A stretch of DNA of 64,000 bases from Ovis canadensis. Taxonomy: Eukaryota > Chordata > Mammalia > Artiodactyla > Bovidae. Location: assembly GCF_042477335.2 (NCBI RefSeq), contig NC_091260.1, forward strand, positions 49,743,001 through 49,807,000, written 5' to 3'. Shown here piece by piece: positions 55,583 through 64,000 of the stretch (position 1 is the first letter of the stretch; each line of letters opens with the position of its first letter). A model generated the notes under the pieces. It saw only the letters and a program-made list of their open reading frames with translations. It was not told the DNA's origin and made no database searches. A program made the position numbers and the translations under genes.

Positions 55583-56713
55583 CAGTTCAGTTCAGTCATT
55601 CAGTTCAGTCCGACTCTTCGACCTCATGGACAGCAGCACAAACTCCCGAAGTTTACTCAAATTCATGTCCATCGAGTCATTGATGCCATCCAACCATCTC
55701 ATCCTCTGTTGTCCCCTTCTCCTCCCACCTTCAATCTTTCCCAGCATCAGGGTCTTTTCTAGTGAGTCAGTTCTTTGCATCAGGTGGCCAAAGTATTGGA
55801 GTTTCATCTTCAGCATCAGTCCCTCCAATGAATACTCAGGACTGATTTCCTTTAGAATGGACTGATTGGATCTCCTTGAAGTCCAAGGGACTCTCAAGAG
55901 TCTTCTCCAACACCACAGTTCAAAAGCATCAATTCTTCAGTGCTCAGCTTTCTTTATAGTCCAACTCCCACATTTATACATGACAAGATGGACCTTTGCT
56001 GGCAAAGTAGTGTCTCTACTTTTTAATATGCTGTCTAGGTTGATTATAGCTTTGCTTTCAAGAAGCAAGCATCTCTTAATTTCCTGACTGCAGTCACCAT
56101 CTGCAGTGATTTTGGAGCCCAAAAAAATAAAGTCTAGCATTGTTTCCATTGTTTTCCATTTATTTGCCATGAAGTGATGGGACCAGATGCCGTGATCTTA
56201 GTTTTCTGAATGTTGAGTTTTAAGCCAACTTTTTCACTCTCCTCTTTCACTTTCATCAAGAGGCTCTTTAGTTCTTCTTCGCTTTCTGCCATAAGGGTGG
56301 TGTCATCTGCATATCTGAGGTTATTGATATTTCTCCCGGCGATCTTGATTCCAGCCTGTGCTTCATCCAGTCAGCATTTCTCATGATGTACTCTGCATAT
56401 AAAGTTAAATAAGCAGGGTGACAATATGCAGTCTTGATGTACTCCTTTCCTGATTTGGAACCAGTTTATTGTTCCATGTCCAGTTCTAACTGTTGCTTCT
56501 TAATCTGCATAGATTTCTCATGGGGCAGGTCAGGTGGTCTGGTATCCCCATCTCTTGAATTTTCCACAGTTTGTTGCAATCCACACAAGGCTTTGGCACA
56601 GTCAATAAAGCAGAAGTAGATGTTTTTCTGGAACTCTCTTACTTTTTTGAAGATCCAATGGATGCTGGCAATTTGATCTCTGATTTCTCTGCCTTTTCTA
56701 AATCCCAAGCTCA
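55583..56713 (-). mobile_element. BovB LINE, 1.1 kb, 5'-truncated, with 12-bp TSD
   Basis: Minus-strand BovB from just before FRKGRGTRDQIANI (near 56700) to the (cagtt)-type 3' end. RT blocks are present in fragments; the YADD codons (gcatatctga...gtgtcatctg region at 56308-56325) remain, but several frameshifts and stops lie around them. Exact TSD catattacatat at 55571-55582 and 56714-56725. Confidence 0.95.
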
Positions 56714-56725
56714 CATATTACATAT

Positions 56726-56930
56726 GTGAGCATGTATATACATATATATATACACTGCAGATTAACACCAATATTATATATGGTATGTGTATATATATAT
56801 AATACATATACATTCGTGTATATATAGAAACACGGAATTGATATATATATATTTCTATGTATAAGGGTGTGTATATATGTGAGCATATATACATATGCAG
56901 GCATTGAAAAATTCATGTGTGTAAATAGTA
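56726..56930. repeat. TA/TG-rich low-complexity region
   Basis: Alternating tatata, tgtata and catata runs. Adjacent to the BovB TSD. Confidence 0.85.
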
Positions 56931-59434
56931 TATGTGTGTGTTCTTGTGAAGTTTCATCCTCACCAAAGAATGTGTCTCATGAGCTCTGTCTATAACTGAC
57001 ATACGGCCTTGTTTTAGGAAACATGTTTTCCATTTATATGGTTTATTATTCCCTGGTTGTTCCTTTCCTCCAGCAAAGTAATGCTGAACCTACATCTTCT
57101 CCCCTCCTCCCTACCAGAGCACCTGCCCCCACTAGGAAAAGCCAAGTCCTTCCCACTTTTGCAGGACCGTGACACACCATCATACCCTGTGGACAGCCAA
57201 GGGCAGCCCATCCTTATCCTAGGTGACTATCTCTATCAATCCCAACTCCTTCCTCCCAAGGGCCTCTGTCCGCCCTCGTAGAGCACAGATTTTGGTGGGA
57301 AGGCTCATCCAGACAGCCTCCATGGAACATGGGACATCTGGATCCAATAATGCCTTGTAATAAAGTACCTTCTGTAGCCAGATTCATGTCTCATCCCCTG
57401 TGTTCATGATGAGAGTCATGTCTCCCTGCGTCAGAGTCTCTTAAGAGGGCGGGGATGTAAGCTCTGACTTTTATATAAATATGACCCTGCTTCCCTTGAA
57501 GACATGTGGGAAATTGTCTGCTGAAGGGCCTGGACCACTATATGAGCCCACTCTCCTGAGGCCAGATGCACTGTCTGTCCTGCCCCAGTTATCCCTTTCC
57601 CTTTAACCTGGGGGTGGCTGAGGGGAAGGGGTCCCTCCTGAACACAGAGTGAAGGGTCTTCATCACTACCTCATTGCTCCAGTCTCTTGAGAGACAAAGA
57701 AAAGGATGCATTTTCCTGCACACAGCATCACCACCCCATTCCTGGCCATAATATGAGTAGAGCCAGGAGGGTACCAGGCTTCACCCTGGTCAGTCTGTCC
57801 TTAAAATGTCTCCATCATTCTGTCTGCATGCCTGCATCTCCTCTAGGACCCTCCCTCGTATGTTCAAATGCCTGATCTTGACCCAGAGGTGCTCCCCATG
57901 CCCCATAGGGAGCCCCATAATCCTGAATTCCCTTTAAACTCTAATTCTCATCAAAAATATACCAGTCTTCTGTGTCCTTTGCTCCTAAAGGTGATAGGAG
58001 GTGATATGTCACCCTGTTAACTTAATATCACCTGATGTATTTACTAGCTAGCGGTTACCTCATATCAAGAAGATCAACAGACAGTAAAACCAGAGGTGGG
58101 ATTCTACGAATTCTGTGTAGGCTAATGAGGCATCACCGGAGCAGGAAGTGAGATTTCGGCTCTTTTTTGCCATCCCGTGTAAATTGTCACCAACTCAACA
58201 CACAGAGCAAAGCCAAGAGGAGGGACAGAAGACCACCGGAGAGCACTTCTCCAAAAAGACCATGTTAGGTGTTCCTGATCCTCACCCCCACCCTGACCTC
58301 TCTCAGAACCACACATGGAGTCTCTCTGGGCTCCCACGTGGAGGGTGGGCTTCCTTCCCCTGCGGTAGTGGAGTCCAGCAGACAAACAGCACTCCAGGGG
58401 CAGAGAAGGCTCAGAGTGCTTCCCCAAGGGCACCGCAGAGAGCTGGAATACAAGGAACTCAAAGACCAAGCCATCAGAAAGACTTTTGGCAGGAATACAG
58501 GGGCCATCAGGAAGCTAATTTAGATCCCCCTGGGCTGACTTGAGTCTGGAAGGAACAGAGAAAGAACAAGAAAAGTATGTGGTGAATTGTCAGAAGGCAG
58601 GAAAGACCCAAGGCCTTGGTCTTAATCACGTTCCATGTGAAGAAGTTCTGGCATGACGCATGCCTGAAACTTGCCAAGCCTTGAGTAATGGGAACAAACA
58701 AGAGAGGAAGAGGGGGGTTGCTGAGAGTGCCTGGTGGGAAGGGGGAAGTCAGGCCATGTCTAGGTGGTGCCAAACATCTGGGTAAACTGTAAAATGTTAA
58801 GCCAATTTCGAACCATTTTGTCTATAGAATAGCAAACACTGAATCTGAAAATGTCTAGGTCACATCATTGTAACTTTGTTTTATTTTTCAGTGTTTGTGC
58901 AGATGTTTGGAAGTTCCTGGAGGGCATAACCAAGGCTTATTTATTTTCAGTTATCTTCACCTTCCAATACTCAGTACGTGCCTGCTACCTCACAGCTACG
59001 CTATACACATTTGAGGAAGGGAGAGAGGCAGGGGAGAAGGATGAAGCCATGTACAGATTACCCCTAAATCTTTGATGACAGGATGACCACATAACTCATT
59101 GCCCAAACTGGGACATTCTTGACAGTAAAAGTGGCTGCTAACACTGGCCCAAGCCATACGGTCACCCTACTTAATGGTCAGTTATGTACGGAAGATGAAG
59201 CATTAGCAAGGAACTGCCTCTGTTGTTATTTTCCAAACACTATGTTAGACAGGCTTGCAGTGCAGAAGAAACAGCAAGAAGGTCAATGTGGCTGGAGCAG
59301 AGAGAGGGAGGGGAGGGTGGGAAAATGAGGCAGGACTTGGACTTCATTCAAGGTATGAGGAGGTGCCCTGGTGGTAGGGGGCTGGGGAGTTTGCTGGGTG
59401 AGTGACAAGTCGTGATTTAAGTTTTAAAAGATCT
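56931..59434. other. Unassigned 2.5-kb stretch
   Basis: The longest part without a recognised repeat. An AATAAA is at about 57359. Overlapping frames on both strands at 58122-58543 lack known domains; the plus-strand frame at 58148 has no supporting motifs. It may be unique non-coding DNA or repeats too diverged to recognise by eye. Confidence 0.35.
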
Positions 59435-59436
59435 GT

Positions 59437-60362
59437 CTGCTTAGAATAGAGTCAGAAAGTGCGTTGGTAGATGCTACAGGTCAGGGGATGAGGGGTGGGA
59501 TGTTAGTGTTTAATGGAAACAGTTTCACTTTAGTAAAGTGAAAAATTCAAGAGATGGCTGATGGTTAAATCTCAACATTTGGAAAACCAAGAACATGGCA
59601 TCTGGTCTCATCACTTCATGGGAAATAGATGGGGAAACAGTGGAAACAGTGTCAGACTTTATTTTGGGGGGCTCCAAAATCACTGCAGATGGTAGTTGCA
59701 GCCATGAAATTAAAAGACACTTACTCCCTGGAAGGAAAGTTATGACCAACCTAGATAGCATATTCAAAAGCAGAGACATTGCCGACTAAGGTCCGTCTAG
59801 TCAAGGCTACGGTTTTTCCAGTAGTCATGTATGGATGTGAGAGTTGGACTATGAAGAAGGCTGAGTGCTGAAGAACTGATGCTTTTGAAGTGTGGTGTTG
59901 GAGAAGACTCTTGAGAGTCCCTTGGACTGCAAGGAGATCCAACCAGTCCATTCTGAAGGAGATCAGTCCTGGGTGTTCTTTGGAAGGACTGATGCTAAAG
60001 CTGAAACTTAGTACTTTGGCCACCTTATGCGAAGAGTTGACTCATTGGAAAAGACTCTGATGCCGGGAGGGATTGGGGGCAGGAGGAGAAGGGGACGACA
60101 GAGGATGAGATGGCTGGATGGCATCACCGACTCAATGCACATGAGTTTGGGTGAACTCCAGAAGTTGGTGATGGACAGGGAGGCCTGGTGAGCTGCAATT
60201 ACGGAGTCGCAAAGAGTCGGACACGACTGAGCGACTGAACTGAACTGAACTGAGAGTTGCACAACAATGTGAATGTACTTAGTGCCACTGAACTGTATAG
60301 TTAAAAGTGGTATGTTTTATATTATGTGACTTTTACCCCAATTAATAGAAATTTTTAATAAA
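59437..60362 (+). mobile_element. L1M-type 3' end split by BovB
   Basis: Left piece 59437-59563 ('gttagtgtttaatggaaac', 'gaaaaattcaagagatgg') and right piece 60254-60362 ('agagttgcacaacaatgtg', 'gtatgttttatattatgtga') join to match the uninterrupted relative at 3300-3605. Confidence 0.75.
59566..60253 (+). mobile_element. BovB LINE, 5'-truncated, nested in L1M
   Basis: Starts in the KLNIQKxxxMASG region downstream of YADD and runs to the gaactgaactg-type tail at 60253. Frame is broken by deletions (for example near 59780 where KVHLVKAMVF codons are altered, and near 60010). No TSD is apparent. Confidence 0.92.
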
Positions 60363-60445
60363 TAAAAAATAAAAAACCAAAGATCTGCCTGCTGTATAGC
60401 ACAGAAAGCTCTACTCACTACTCTGGGATGACCTAAATGGGAAGG

Positions 60446-60734
60446 TGGGGGCTTCCCAGGTGGTTCAGACAGTAGAGGATCTGCCTGTAATGCAGGGAAC
60501 TTGCGCTTATAATGCAAGCTAAACAAGTTCTAGTGCATATTCTGGGACCAGCGAGCTGCAGAGTCTTGGTCAATCCCTGGGTCGGGAAGATGCCCTGGAG
60601 AAGGGAATGGCAACCCACTCCAGTATTCTTGCCTGGAGAATTTCACAGAGAGAGGAGCCTGGCGGGCTATGGTCCATGGGGTCACAGAGAGTCAGACACA
60701 ACTGAGAGAGTAACACTTTTACTTTCTTTCTTTC
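60446..60734 (+). mobile_element. Bov-tA SINE with internal foreign segment
   Basis: Exact TSD aaatgggaagg at 60435-60445 and 60735-60745. The head begins normally (gcttcccaggtggttcag) up to 'aatgcaggg' at 60496, and the SINE resumes at 'tcaatccctgggtcggg' (60570). Between them about 72 bp of unrelated sequence replaces about 15 bp including part of the B-box. The inserted segment is a copy of 61677-61736. Confidence 0.92.
60516..60573 (+). repeat. 58-bp segment duplicated from 61677-61736
   Basis: Shares aagctaaac, then (after a 5-6 bp variable spot) ctagt.catatt.tgggaccagc.agctgcagag.cttggtcaa with 61677-61736; only four substitutions in the last 46 bases, all transitions. Direct orientation. 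Confidence 0.9.
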
Positions 60735-60870
60735 AAATGGGAAGGAAATCCGAAAGAGAGGGAATATATGTATGCATAGAGTGGATTCACTTTGCTGTAT
60801 AGTAGAAACTAACACAACATTGTAAAGCAACTATACTCCAATAAAAATAAATTTAAAAATAAAATTTTTT

Positions 60871-61084
60871 AATGTTGTAAACAAAAGAAAATTTCTGGCT
60901 GTAGTGTGGAGAATGAACTGTAGGGGAAGAGTAGCATATGCCACTATCGTTGTCCAAGTGCAAGAGGATGGTGGCTAGTGCTAGGGGGCAGTGTGTGCTG
61001 AGGAAGTGGAAATAAGGGCACAGTTTTAGGACAACTGGTCTACATTGAGTTGCTGATGCAATCAGGAGGGAGGGATAAATCAGG
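60871..61084. other. Unassigned sequence
   Basis: Nothing recognised. Confidence 0.3.
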
Positions 61085-61305
61085 AGTTGGGATGAACATA
61101 CACACACTAGTATATAAGATAGATAACCAACCAGGACCTACTGTATAGCTAAGGAAAGTCTCAGTATTTTGGAATAACTTATATTAGAAAAGAATCTTAA
61201 AAAGAATGCATATATGTATATTTATGACTGAATTACTTTGCTGTACACCTGAAACACAATATTGTAAATCAACCATACCCCATAAAATTAATTTTTTTTA
61301 AATGA
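61085..61305 (+). mobile_element. L1 3' end, ruminant type
   Basis: 'aaccaggacctactgtatag', 'gaataacttatattagaaa', 'tttgctgtacacctgaaaca', 'attgtaaatcaaccatacc' and T/A-rich tail. Confidence 0.8.
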
Positions 61306-61489
61306 GAGGCATCAAAAATGACTCAGATTTAGAAGCTGAGCCACCAGCTGGGTAGATGGTGATGTCCTGGTCTGCCTGGGGAGGCTAGGGGAGGTCAGTA
61401 GCCTTGTAAGGACTTCACTGACCTTTGTCTGAAAATGAGTTACTCTGAAACCCTCAACTAGTTTCAGTTACTCTGAAACACTCAGGGGT

Positions 61490-61670
61490 CACCCTGCTGT
61501 TTATCTTCCTTGGCTCTTATCACTATTTATACTTGTTTTATGTATGGGTATACTAGGTTAATGATCATCTCCCCTGCCAGATTGTAAGGGACTTTGTCTT
61601 GCTCACCAATATGCCTAGCATCTAATATGTGCCCAATAAATATCTGCTGGAAAGAAAACCAAGCTAACTT
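61490..61670 (+). mobile_element. L2 LINE 3' end
   Basis: 'ccctgccagattgtaaggga', 'ctttgtcttgctcaccaata', 'atgtgcccaataaatatctg'. Typical L2 terminus. Confidence 0.75.
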
Positions 61671-61676
61671 TTCTTA

Positions 61677-61790
61677 AAGCTAAACTTGAGATCTAGTACA
61701 TATTTTGGGACCAGCAAGCTGCAGAGCCTTGGTCAAGCCATTGGGCCTCCCTGGTTCTCAACTCTCATCATTACCACAGCGGCTTGCATG
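61677..61790 (+). mobile_element. MIR-like fragment; likely donor of the copy at 60516
   Basis: 'ctgcagagccttggtcaagc' then 'ctccctggttctcaactctc' and 'atcattac' resemble a diverged MIR middle. Its first 60 bases match the segment inside the Bov-tA at 60446-60734. Confidence 0.45.
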
Positions 61791-63195
61791 AGTTGCCTGC
61801 CAAGGTCCCTTCCAGCTCAAACATTCAGGAACCATAATTATGTTCTTTGATGCTCACAGGTGAGCTGGAATAAGCAAAACCAGAAGATAGTGTCCGAAGT
61901 CCTCTGAAATGAGGAAATATTGCTGACCTAGAGCTGAGAACGGAGGCTGTCCCCAGTGGTCAGGCCCTCACAGAAGCACGTGGAGATATATCAACATCAC
62001 AGAGAAGCAACGCATCAGGGAGAGCAGGCTGGACTCATCTCCCTGGTCCTCAAGGAGGCAGGGGGCACATCACCCCATTACCAGCACTGAGCAGGTATTC
62101 CAGGTCCCCATTTCTCCAAGGCTGCTGATTGGGGTCCTACCACTCTGTCAGCCATCAGCAGCACCTTTCTTTCTCTTCCTTCTTGACTGTTCCCATTATT
62201 CAAATTTGGTATGTGGTTTACATGCAATAAGCCAGATCATCTCTGTACGAAACGTGACTAAGTCTGCTATCCTCTGATAATACAAGGCATGGTCTTATTT
62301 TCTCATTTCCTCCTTCCTTTTTCCAGCCTCATGTCCAAGAGGGAACTTTGGAATGAGCCCCATGAAGGTTGTTGTTCTGCCAAAAACACTATGATGACCC
62401 CTGGGTCTCCTGATTCCACGTTTGGCATTCCCGAACCCAAAGCTTCCCTCTGACCTTCTCTCTCTCTCTCTCCTTGCCAACAGGAAGGAGAGTGTGTGGA
62501 TAAAAGAAACTGACAGATAACCCAAAACCCCATGTTAGTCATTAGTTAAAACTTCCTGAGCCACTAACAAGAACCAGAACTCACCCCAGGAATATTTCAA
62601 AACCTCTGCATTCAGGCTAGGTTGGTGTCAAGTTGCAACACTATGTGCTGCAGGTCTGAACAATCATGCCTCATGCCAACAGCTAGCCCAGGCCCAGAGG
62701 AAAGCTCCAGAACACCAGGGCAGAGGCCAGAGTCCTGAGCTCAATTATCACAGCCCAGATGCACCACTGGTGGCTCCTCTCTGCCTGATTTTCCAAACCG
62801 TGGATCCTAAGTCCTGCCCATGTCCAACCACAAGAACTCCTCTTCTGCTCCACCTTCCTACTCCAAACAGGCCTTTAGGCACCAATCTCTGGCCACACTC
62901 TGCCTATGCCCTGTGCCTTACATGGGCCCTTGTCTGCTCTGTGCTAACACTGACCCTAGTGTCCTTGGGAATCAAAGGGTCCAGCTCTTCACAGATCTAC
63001 CAGCTGCCCTACTTTTCTTTTTTCTCCATCTTCCTAATTTGTAGCTTATAACCTGTTTCAGGTTCTCTCTTGCCTGCATCTCTTCTTAGGCTAGAGCCTC
63101 CTCCTATGGAACTCCTGTTTCAAGGTTCCACGGGGAGCCCTGTGAGCGGCCACATTGAAGACTGTTTCCTCTGCCACAGTCTCTTGTTTGTCCTT
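61791..63195. other. Unassigned sequence
   Basis: About 1.4 kb without gene or repeat call. A (CT)n run is at 62455-62472; two overlapping minus-strand frames cross it without known domain. Confidence 0.3.
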
Positions 63196-63206
63196 CTGCT
63201 TCTAAA

Positions 63207-63409
63207 GTGAAGTCGCTCAGTCGTGTCTGACTCTGTGACCCCACAGATTGTAGCCTACCAGGCTCCTCTGTCCATGGGATTTCCCAGGCAAGAGTACTAG
63301 AGTGGGTTGCCATTTCCTTCTCCAGGGGATCTTCCTGACCCAGGGATTGAACCTAGGTCTCCCACATTGCAGGCAGATGCTTTACCATCTGAGCCACCAG
63401 GGAAGTCCT
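63207..63409 (-). mobile_element. Bov-tA SINE with 11-bp TSD
   Basis: Complete Bov-tA. TSDs ctgcttctaaa (63196-63206) and ctacttctaaa (63410-63420), 10 of 11. Confidence 0.94.
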
Positions 63410-63420
63410 CTACTTCTAAA

Positions 63421-63674
63421 TTTTTTATTATAATGAGACATGGCCAGGCCTCCAAATTCTCATTACTCAAGCTTCACCCAATTTGAAGAAAAATTAATAC
63501 ACCTGGTAGCAAACTTCTGGCTGCAAAGACATGCTTTCCAGGTCCCATCTGAACCACCACCATCTGTTGGCCTTATCTGCTTCAGGGCCTTGTTATGTCT
63601 ATCTGTAATAACAGGTACTGCCCTTGTCCTTCTATGCTTATTTTCTGAACTGTGTCCTGTTTAAGTAGAACTCT
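63421..63674. other. Unassigned sequence
   Basis: Nothing recognised. Confidence 0.3.
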
Positions 63675-64000
63675 GATCATGTCACACTTGTGCTCAAAAT
63701 CCTACAGTTTCCCTCCCATTTCAGGGTAAAAGTCAACGTCTTCACAGTGGTCTAGAAGCCCCCTCAAACTGGAGGTGTAACCATTTGTTCCAAAAAGATA
63801 CCAGGCATATCCCTGTTCCTCTGCCTGAAACTGTTTAATCTGGAAAGCACAGCTCACCCATTCCTTCTAGTACTTCAAATCTTTTCTCAAATGACATATG
63901 CAGGCCGCCTCATTCACAATATCAGCTCCTTCCTAGTCATCCCATCCCCCTCACCTTTCTTTTATTTTTCTAAATTATATTCTATTATAGCATGTAATTC
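63675..64000 (+). mobile_element. L2 LINE fragment running off the right edge
   Basis: 'gatcatgtcacacttgtgct', 'caaaatcctacagtttccct', 'ccctgttcctctgcctgaaa' and 'tttctaaattatattctatt' follow L2 order. The 3' end lies beyond the window. Confidence 0.7.

Larger units (their letters stand above)
60380..60870 (+). mobile_element. L1 3' end split by Bov-tA
   Basis: Left piece 60380-60445 ('gctgtatagcacagaaagct', 'ctgggatgacctaaatggg') and right piece 60735-60870 ('tttgctgtatagtagaaact', 'gtaaagcaactatactccaa', A-rich tail). Confidence 0.85.

Noticed and set aside
58122..58543. 115-131 residue frames on both strands
   Set aside because: No recognisable motifs; opposed open frames suggest chance.
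1240..63400. tRNA genes suggested by A-box and B-box motifs
   Set aside because: All such motifs found are the heads of Bov-tA or CHR SINEs followed by SINE bodies; none folds as an intact tRNA followed by a normal terminator.

Overview
This window is mammalian nuclear DNA from a ruminant, almost certainly a bovid (cattle, bison, buffalo, sheep or goat). I see no intact protein-coding gene, no functional RNA gene and no CRISPR array. Short open frames are nearly all accidental or lie inside retrotransposons. The taxonomic call rests on the repeats: RTE-type BovB LINEs together with the SINEs that depend on them (Bov-tA with a tRNA-Glu-like head, and the BOV-A2 dimer), and cetartiodactyl CHR-type tRNA SINEs. 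These sit over older mammalian layers (L1, L2, MIR, MaLR-type LTRs, hAT-Charlie MITEs). Family names come from recognising consensus-like sequence by eye, not from a database search.

Layout. 1-5.4 kb: unassigned sequence with a CpG-dense patch, opposed L2 pieces, L1 3' ends, a MER20-like MITE and ruminant SINEs. 5.8-6.6 kb: 5'-truncated BovB. 6.6-12.3 kb: AT-rich, sparsely annotated. 12.3-15.2 kb: two MaLR-type LTRs split by L1 ends and Bov-tA SINEs. 17.7-19.5 kb: an old BovB carrying a BOV-A2 insertion. 20-22.5 kb: MLT1 LTR, low-complexity tracts, Bov-tA and a U6 snRNA pseudogene. 24-32 kb: CHR SINEs, BOV-A2, Bov-tA and a 0.9 kb antisense L1 3' region. 32.5-38.5 kb: SINEs around a 2.3 kb BovB whose 5' half is inverted (twin priming), inserted in LTR-like sequence. 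39-48.6 kb: MIR, CHR-2, L2, two Bov-tA elements with two tRNA heads, another BovB fragment and an L2/L1/Bov-tA nest. 49-56.7 kb: more SINEs and a 1.1 kb BovB. 57-64 kb: a mostly unassigned stretch, then an L1 split by BovB, an L1 split by a Bov-tA that contains a 58-bp copy of sequence from 1.1 kb away, and L2/MIR remnants.

How the parts relate. BovB encodes an apurinic-type endonuclease and a reverse transcriptase. Bov-tA and BOV-A2 share the BovB-derived 3' end and are thought to borrow that machinery. Target-site duplications (TSDs) can be read directly for about twenty insertions, so insertion boundaries and relative ages are often clear. The best-preserved BovB, at 34988-37296, is still broken by stops and a frameshift. 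Nothing here looks like an undescribed functional system. The most unusual observations are the short-range duplicated segment inside a SINE (60516-60573 versus 61677-61736), the double-headed Bov-tA elements, the twin-primed BovB, and a CpG-dense patch near the left edge.
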